Shown one piece after another: positions 8,281 to 13,094 of a stretch of 13,094 nt of DNA. The notes below the pieces were generated by a model. That model ran no database searches. It was not told where the DNA came from and worked only from the letters and a program-made list of their open reading frames with translations. Made by a program: the position numbers and the translations under genes. Origin of the DNA: Phoronis ovalis (taxonomy: Eukaryota > Phoronida > Phoronidae). The stretch is from NCBI GenBank assembly GCA_028565635.1, contig JAOXYB010040484.1, positions 1 through 13,094 on the forward strand, written 5' to 3'. The stretch's first letter is position 1; each line of letters starts with the position of its first letter.

Positions 8281-8919
8281 ATGTCGTCCGCTATCCTCAT
8301 CTTGATCACCATATGCATTTTGGCAGCCATTATGCCAGTCGCACGACCATTTATGTTAATTCTACCAAGTAATGAAATAAATTGTTTTTACGAAAACTTT
8401 ACTTCTATGAAATATTATAGAATAAATTATAATGTTTTAAGAGGAGGGAACAGAGATATAAGTGTACATCTCAAATCTCCGAATGGAAAAATATTGTACA
8501 AAGAAAATAAAGTTACGAAAGGACACTTCCCATTTGAATCTTCACGTGGTGTTTATAGCCTGTGTTTTGATAATTCATTTTCAACGATTTCTAACAAACT
8601 GCTGTATTTCGATCTTACCCACGACCAGCTGGATAGTTTGGCAGGAGAAGCAGGAGTGAAACGACCACGTGCTAACACTTTTGTTGAATACGCTATGGAA
8701 AATATGCACGAACATATGACAGCAGTTGTAGGATTCCAGCAAGAATATCGTCTGCGCGAAAATATGGGGAGAAAGTTTGGTGAAATGATGAACAACAGAA
8801 TGCAACTATTTTCTATAATTTCGACTGTTTTGATATTAATTACTGGTATGGGACAAATTGTTGTGCTTCGAAGGTTTTTCATTGACAAAAAAACGAAAAC
8901 CATTACAGTACCTACGTAA
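8281..8919 (+). CDS. p24 / TMED family cargo receptor, gamma-like, intronless
   Basis: Intact 212-residue type I membrane protein of the emp24/gp25L/p24 family, which cycles between ER and Golgi in COPII and COPI vesicles and helps load cargo such as GPI-anchored proteins. Residues 1-22 form a signal peptide. The GOLD domain spans about 24-112, with the paired cysteines C35 (in NCFYENF) and C95 (in YSLCFDNSF) that normally form its disulfide. A coiled-coil region at 131-175 carries the conserved EYRLRE (155-160). One membrane helix lies at about 176-197, and the short tail RRFFIDKKTKTITVPT has the FF and following basic pair used for coat binding. Length, tail and YRLRE suggest the gamma subfamily (TMED1/3/5/7); the exact orthologue is not resolved. 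ATG has A at -3, with an in-frame TAA at 8242-8244. A TATAAAA at 8240-8246 is rather close to act as the core promoter. Animal p24 genes usually have introns, so this may be a retrocopy. Confidence 0.92.
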   Translation: MSSAILILITICILAAIMPVARPFMLILPSNEINCFYENFTSMKYYRINYNVLRGGNRDISVHLKSPNGKILYKENKVTKGHFPFESSRGVYSLCFDNSFSTISNKLLYFDLTHDQLDSLAGEAGVKRPRANTFVEYAMENMHEHMTAVVGFQQEYRLRENMGRKFGEMMNNRMQLFSIISTVLILITGMGQIVVLRRFFIDKKTKTITVPT

Positions 8920-9934
8920 CAGAGTTTGGTGTATGATTATATAGCGATCTTTAAACAGGTGTGTGTTTGATGATGTTTGTTTCTGAGTGAATAGATCGCA
9001 GAAAATCGGCATATTATCAGTTATGTAAAAAAGTGATTCTATATTGTATTGGATTGTAATGTGTTGTATCATGGGTTGAAGGGAAATGTGTAGAACATAG
9101 GTTATGTGGAGTAGCTTGGGCTATGATACTGCACCTGGAATTGTTTCAGAAATGTAATCAAATTAGTTTCTAAATGCAAGCACGTGGGCTAACATCAATC
9201 CGATTTAAAAAGCGCTTTCGGAATATTATTAATTAATCGAAGCACACACCAGGACCAATGAATTATTGTCAGATAGATTTACAATAGTTTTAAAATGTTC
9301 AGATTGTTCACCGGTAAGGTAGTACTGGTAACAGATTGCAATGAATCAATTTTCAATTCGAGATATGCAGGTAATATATATAAAAGGTGACAGATTTAAT
9401 TAATCTCCTTGTCAGACAATTTGCACCATGTTTCTTTTACTGATTGTAGATGGATATACATGATAAATAGAAAACTGTGCTACTCAAAATTATAGCACAC
9501 AGAAGAAAACCAATGCCGGCTTATATATCCATCTAAAGAAATAATCGCAATGCGTGGTTGATATTAATAAAAAGGGATATCAAACAGAAGGTTTTCAAAA
9601 CAGACGCTGTGTAAACAAAAAACCCTCGGTTCATCCTAAGATTATTTTTAAATATATTACTTTTTTTCGATAATTTGTTCTATCGTGGTAAATATTGATA
9701 CATGTTATATGAAAAGCTAATGAAAGCCTGTCGCATTTCTACTTAATTTAATTTTTGAAATATATCTTGTAGCTGAAAAAAGGATACGCTGCCAAACATT
9801 CCCGTATGTATTTATCACCGTTCTCTTTCCTGTCACGAAACACAAAATGTTATCATTGAATCTGGTAAATAATAATATATATATATATTTTCATTTTTTT
9901 AGCTACTCAATCATAATAAAGGTTACAAAATTAA
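8920..9934. other. Convergent intergenic stretch with polyadenylation candidates
   Basis: No gene seen between the p24 gene and the minus-strand ORF that faces it. A plus-strand AATAAA at 9566-9571 could end the p24 transcript, giving a 3' UTR of about 650 bases. For the minus-strand gene, an ATTAAA (plus TTTAAT at 9747-9752) is the nearest signal I found. A short AT dinucleotide run lies at about 9874-9888. Confidence 0.4.
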
Positions 9935-10339
9935 TTAGAGAACCCATGACAGAAAATGTACAATAAACATTCCTATAACCAGTGCAACTAATAGAATACA
10001 GACAGACGTAATCCATAAATCTATCGTCTCCTTTAAATGTCTTCTTTCTGTCTTTGCTTGTATTGTTTTGTTGACTCCTTCCCGACAGTCTTCAAACATC
10101 ATTCGCAGTATTCTTAGCCGGTCGCCTATTACACTCAATTCTCTGATAACCGCAGGGTCCATTAATACATTTCGAACAATTTCTTCTTTTGAAGATTTCA
10201 TTTCCTTTAATAGTTTTAGTATCCGTGGTGTATTCAGACACTCCGCTGTTGTTGCAGATCCGTTAGCTGCCTGATTCTTTGCTACCGCTAAAGCAGTTTC
10301 TGTTACGCCTGTTATAGTTATCTTTGGAATTTTATCCAT
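9935..10339 (-). CDS. Unrecognised 134-residue protein, likely tail-anchored
   Basis: Complete single-exon frame. The ATG at 10339 sits in AAAATGG (A at -3, G at +4), with an in-frame TAA three codons upstream; it ends at TAA (9935-9937). No signal peptide is present. Residues 1-35 are polar and rich in Ala, Thr and Asn; about 38-105 is a charged, helix-favouring region (for example IRELSVIGDRLRILRMMFED) with two cysteines in total before the membrane segment (C34 and C85). Residues 108-130 are a single strongly hydrophobic helix, leaving only SWVL after it. This is the layout of a tail-anchored protein facing the cytosol from the ER, mitochondrial outer membrane or another membrane. I see no SNARE zero-layer pattern and no BH motif. 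It runs convergent to the p24 gene. The length, start context and amphipathic composition argue for a real gene; the function is unknown. Confidence 0.68.
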   Translation of the reverse strand: MDKIPKITITGVTETALAVAKNQAANGSATTAECLNTPRILKLLKEMKSSKEEIVRNVLMDPAVIRELSVIGDRLRILRMMFEDCREGVNKTIQAKTERRHLKETIDLWITSVCILLVALVIGMFIVHFLSWVL

Positions 10340-10391
10340 TTTACTTTAATTTTGTGTGGAACTACTTGAAATTAAAGTGCTGCACATGAAC

Positions 10392-10397
10392 TATATA
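10392..10397 (-). promoter_or_regulatory. Possible TATA box for the 134-residue ORF
   Basis: TATATA lies in AATTATATAG about 53 bases upstream of the ATG at 10339. A start site some 30 bases downstream would leave a leader of about 20 bases. In sequence this AT-rich, the match alone is weak evidence. Confidence 0.2.
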
Positions 10398-10399
10398 AT

Positions 10400-12169
10400 T
10401 AATATATATTAAGAAATTTTATTTATATGGATCCGATTAACAAATTAGTCCTCGCCGAAATGTGCAAAAAAGTAATCCAATGATATCCGTTTCCAGTAAA
10501 ATCAGACTGAAGCAATATTTAACGTTTGTCTTTGGGGAAAATGAAGATACACGAGTCATCTCATCCAGTCCAGAAATTACGGGTCTGCTCCTGGATCTGT
10601 TCCTGGATCCAGCGTTTATGTATCTTTTTTTGGTTACACGGTATTGTTAGTTATTCGCCTTTCCGATTTTATCAAAGTATAACAACTACGTACACACCAA
10701 CTTCACATTAGGAACTTTGGAACTTTAATAGCACAGTTTTAATAAGTCAGAGCATTTTACGCCGCCATCCTAAGTCTGCATAGCTGCTTATCTCGTTATG
10801 ATTTATTCTAGTAGTAGTGTTTTAAATAAATCTGCCAACTGTGATTTATCCTAAGCAATAATTATGCTTCCTAATATCCTATTATAGGTAGGATGCTGAG
10901 ATAAGGATGGTACTCCTACAATTACGTTATAGATAACAGTTTAATAAAAAAAAAAGAATTATCCCCGAAAGTATACCGGTATTTTCGTCATATTTGGCAC
11001 TCCATACCGCTGCATATAATCGATGTTTAGTCCAAAATTAGACTACTGTTTTCCATGTTATCCTAGGGTTTACATAGACTGCGACTGCGATTTCTCAAAA
11101 ACTCTTTTAAACAACTGATGTTAATATCCTGTTTATCCCACTGTTATCTTCAATTGGATACCGTAACGTTTCAAATCCAAAAGTCAAAATTATTGTAAAT
11201 TGTTAAAATGTTAATGTATACATTAATTAACCTTGTCAAATTTCTATTACACATTTCCTAGTCATGCAAGCAAACAAAACTTGATATCTAAACCAGCTTC
11301 TTTAGACTCTTTATAATAATATCAATAATATAGTGTCCCCGACTAGTTCTGCGTTGGAGAAAATGTTTGGCATTGTTGGATGGGATATTTATATCGAACT
11401 ATTTATAATTATTATGTATACTGCAATACTTGTGAATAGCGAAGTTTCGAAAGTTGATTCCATTGCACTTCAGGTGATGTATAATATAACACGAATCGTG
11501 CAATTCCTAAGAGTTGCGTATTTTCCGCTACGTTTACATGTTCATGAAATATGAATATGCCATACCACAATCCCATTATTATAGTCTCTGTTCACTAGAA
11601 GGCTTGAATTGTAGCCTTATATTCAGTATCACTGAGTAATAACTTCATGGCGCGCTTCTCCCTAAAATAATACATTGCGAGGTCTCAGCTGGATTTGTAA
11701 TACAAGGGAATGTAACAACAAATTAAAACTCTCTTTAGCATTCTTGACCCTGAAGATTTCTGACAAATCTAAACCCGTTTTAAAAACGCAGGGTAAACTA
11801 CCTGGCATTATTTAATCTTTTGCATGTGTCGATGCACTTCTTTGAAGTATTTAATGTTTAGTTCCCATGATGTAACATGCCGGAAGAAAACGAAGGCAAT
11901 ATTTTCACCCCTAATTCTTCTCTGCAGTATTTAGTGATTACTTACATAATTATGTGCAAATAGCACTCAAAACTGGCAAAACTTGAACAAGGACCACAAT
12001 TTTTCTCCTGTAACTATTCTCTCCCCCTGTCTATCCCTTTTTGTCATTCCTAACAGGTTCACATAGAACCACCAGGTGGCGGGGCTGACATTCAATTAAA
12101 GCTATACACATACAGGGGTAAACATAGCACATTTTAATAAGTTTTTGTTCATGTTGTTTGATCCAATTG
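10400..12169. other. Gene-poor stretch, nothing supported
   Basis: Short plus-strand frames at 10462-10711 and 11333-11554 have no domain, no matching splice signals and hydrophobic, AT-driven composition. A loose inverted relation exists between GCTTATCTCG at about 10787-10796 and GAGATAAGGATGG at about 10899-10911, too short to call a structure. No RNA gene or transposon ends were recognised. Confidence 0.45.
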
Positions 12170-12283
12170 CGGCGAACCCGGCCGAGCGGTCTTAGCCTGA
12201 TGGAATGGTTCGTGGCAAGGTACTGGTGAGAGGTAACTGTACATAGCTTCCAGGCTGGGAAGACTCGTCGAGAGATTGATGAT
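12170..12283 (+). repeat. Degenerate tRNA-Leu-like SINE head
   Basis: GGCCGAGCGGTCTTAG at 12180-12195 closely matches the D-arm/box A region of animal leucine tRNAs, with a GCGAACCC lead-in. GGTTCG at about 12208 recalls the start of box B, but it is too close to box A and does not continue as GGTTCGAATCC. No acceptor stem or anticodon arm can be built, so this is not a tRNA gene. It fits a decayed or truncated tRNA-derived SINE. The MITE at 12284 begins at once on its right side and may have inserted into it. Confidence 0.35.
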
Positions 12284-12509
12284 TAGGGACTGGTCAGAAA
12301 TTACCACAGCGGGGGGTTGGTGCAAACAGGGGGGGGGGTCACGAATTTTTGTGCAAGGCAAAAGGGGGGGTCATGAATTTTTGTGCACCACGAAAGGGGG
12401 GGGTTGTCATTTTTTTGGCTAACCCTGGAGGGGGGTTGCATTTTTTGTGCACCATATTTTTGAAATGCACCAAACCCCCCCCCCTGTGGTAATTTCTGAC
12501 CAGTCCCTA
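12284..12509. mobile_element. MITE with long terminal inverted repeats and TA duplication
   Basis: A 24-bp perfect terminal inverted repeat, GGGACTGGTCAGAAATTACC plus ACAG, spans 12286-12309 and returns in reverse at 12484-12507. With indels in the G-run the pairing extends inward to about 12324 and 12466 (TTGGTGCA against TGCACCAA). A TA flanks both ends (12284-12285 and 12508-12509), and the wider context is TTA on the left and TAA on the right. The 222-bp body has no coding capacity. Its interior is an imperfect tandem of G-runs followed by TCATGAATTTTTGTGCACCA-type blocks, about four units. TA duplication suggests mobilisation by a Tc1/mariner-type transposase; a three-base TWA site (PIF/Harbinger) is the alternative. 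The near-identity of the arms suggests fairly recent insertion. Confidence 0.85.
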
Positions 12510-12838
12510 AGTCACTTTGTTAAATGTCAATAAATTGCATTGTCACAAAATAGCCCAAAGTTTTACATGCAATAACACATCTAAGTAATGCAAATAAATT
12601 TTTATACTGATTTCAAATGATTTGTAGCGAATTATGTATTGAGACATATACTTATATTACATATAGCAGATTTCCTCCGCACGTCTATCTATATTATCGT
12701 AGCACTACTCAGTAAGCTTGAGCTGTGCTGGTCTTGGATAGTTCCTAAAAAAAGTAATTACGGGGTGTAGAAGTGTGTCTCGCTGGACATACATCCATTG
12801 AATTATAGTTAAAATATATACGGTGTTTTTGAACAAGA
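12510..12838. other. AT-rich spacer, nothing supported
   Basis: No open frame, RNA gene or repeat was recognised between the MITE and the open frame at the right edge. It may contain the promoter or an intron of that candidate gene. Confidence 0.4.
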
Positions 12839-13094
12839 ATGATAGCTGTTGCTTGTGAAATTAACGAAAATCAGTGGTCGCATCACATGGCCTCGTATCA
12901 GTACGCGTACGAGAGGTCAAGTTCAAGTAGCTCCAGGTTCCGATCGGAGAAATCTCCAAGTGGGTTCAATTTCTGGCAAATATCTCGAAATCCGTGCGGT
13001 CATTGGGGGATAAATGAATCGGTTTTCCTAAGATATATGTGTGATGCAAGTGGACCGAGAGAGAAATTGGCGCTCATTATTGGCGTTTATTTAA
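12839..13094 (+). CDS. Partial open frame running off the window, unrecognised
   Basis: From ATG at 12839 (A at -3; in-frame TGA at 12830-12832) the frame stays open for 85 codons and is cut by the window end, so its stop is not visible. The segment is visibly richer in G+C and CpG than the flanking AT-rich DNA, which argues for coding or at least exonic sequence. The peptide begins MIAVACEINENQWSHHMASY, has a serine run followed by basic residues near 27-37 (SSSSSRFRSEK), an aromatic/Cys stretch (FNFWQISRNPCGHWG) near 43-57, and ends in a hydrophobic LALIIGVYL that could be the start of a membrane helix. No family is recognised. A possible internal donor (AGAG/GTCAAG) is weak. It could also be a 5' UTR exon or part of a repeat. 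Confidence 0.4.
   Translation, partial: MIAVACEINENQWSHHMASYQYAYERSSSSSSRFRSEKSPSGFNFWQISRNPCGHWGINESVFLRYMCDASGPREKLALIIGVYL

Noticed and set aside
8462-9072. Several ORFs overlapping the p24 gene on both strands
   Set aside because: Shadows of the p24 coding frame and of AT-rich 3' flank.
9870-9890. AT dinucleotide run as a regulatory element
   Set aside because: A short simple repeat of a kind expected often in DNA this AT-rich.
10068-10274. 68-codon plus-strand ORF antisense to the 134-residue frame
   Set aside because: The minus frame is longer, has the strong start context and a coherent membrane-protein layout. The plus frame reads as its mirror.
11333-11554. 73-codon plus-strand frame with hydrophobic stretches
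   Set aside because: It begins with GTG, has no upstream ATG or splice support, and its Ile/Tyr richness follows from AT content.
12180-12260. Functional tRNA-Leu gene
   Set aside because: Only the D-arm region matches; no acceptor stem, anticodon arm, proper box B or T-arm can be formed.
12149-12361. 70-codon minus-strand ORF spanning SINE and MITE sequence
   Set aside because: It is translated repeat DNA across two unrelated elements, so not a gene.
1-13094. CRISPR array, bacterial operon or phage genes
   Set aside because: No direct-repeat/spacer pattern, no ribosome binding sites or packed ORFs. The recognisable genes are animal nuclear genes.

Overview
This is AT-rich DNA from an animal, most likely an invertebrate. 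The clearest genes are an orthologue of the animal bZIP factor CREBZF (Zhangfei) and a gamma-type p24/TMED cargo receptor of the early secretory pathway. Both have eukaryotic start contexts, and there is no operon structure or Shine-Dalgarno logic. The long gene-poor stretches, tRNA-like SINE fragment and terminal-inverted-repeat element also fit a mid-sized invertebrate genome. A mollusc or other lophotrochozoan is my guess, but nothing in the sequence settles it.

Layout. 1-880: AT-rich, no convincing gene, with a 10-bp palindromic tandem repeat at 135-195. 880-1420: locally richer in CpG, with a candidate first coding exon (883-967, minus) and a weak 63-codon frame. 1420-3240: mostly featureless, with two tiny plus-strand exon-like segments. 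3244-3249: a good minus-strand polyadenylation signal, which may end a long CREBZF 3' UTR running back to 5831 and interrupted by a G-rich tandem repeat (5081-5217). 5832-6785 (minus): intact intronless CREBZF, with a CCAAT/YY1-like promoter just upstream. 7914-8177: open, coding-looking sequence on both strands, including a minus-strand segment with splice-like ends. 8281-8919 (plus): intronless p24 gamma gene. 9935-10339 (minus): an intact 134-residue protein with one C-terminal membrane helix that I do not recognise. 10340-12160: no gene seen. 12170-12510: a degenerate tRNA-Leu-like SINE head followed at once by a 222-bp MITE with long terminal inverted repeats and a TA duplication. 12839-13094: an 85-codon plus-strand frame still open at the window edge.

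The genes do not form a pathway. CREBZF is nuclear, p24 cycles between ER and Golgi, and the 134-residue protein looks tail-anchored. All three intact frames lack introns. For the p24 gene this suggests an expressed retrocopy. The best candidates for undescribed biology are the 134-residue protein and the frame running off the right edge.
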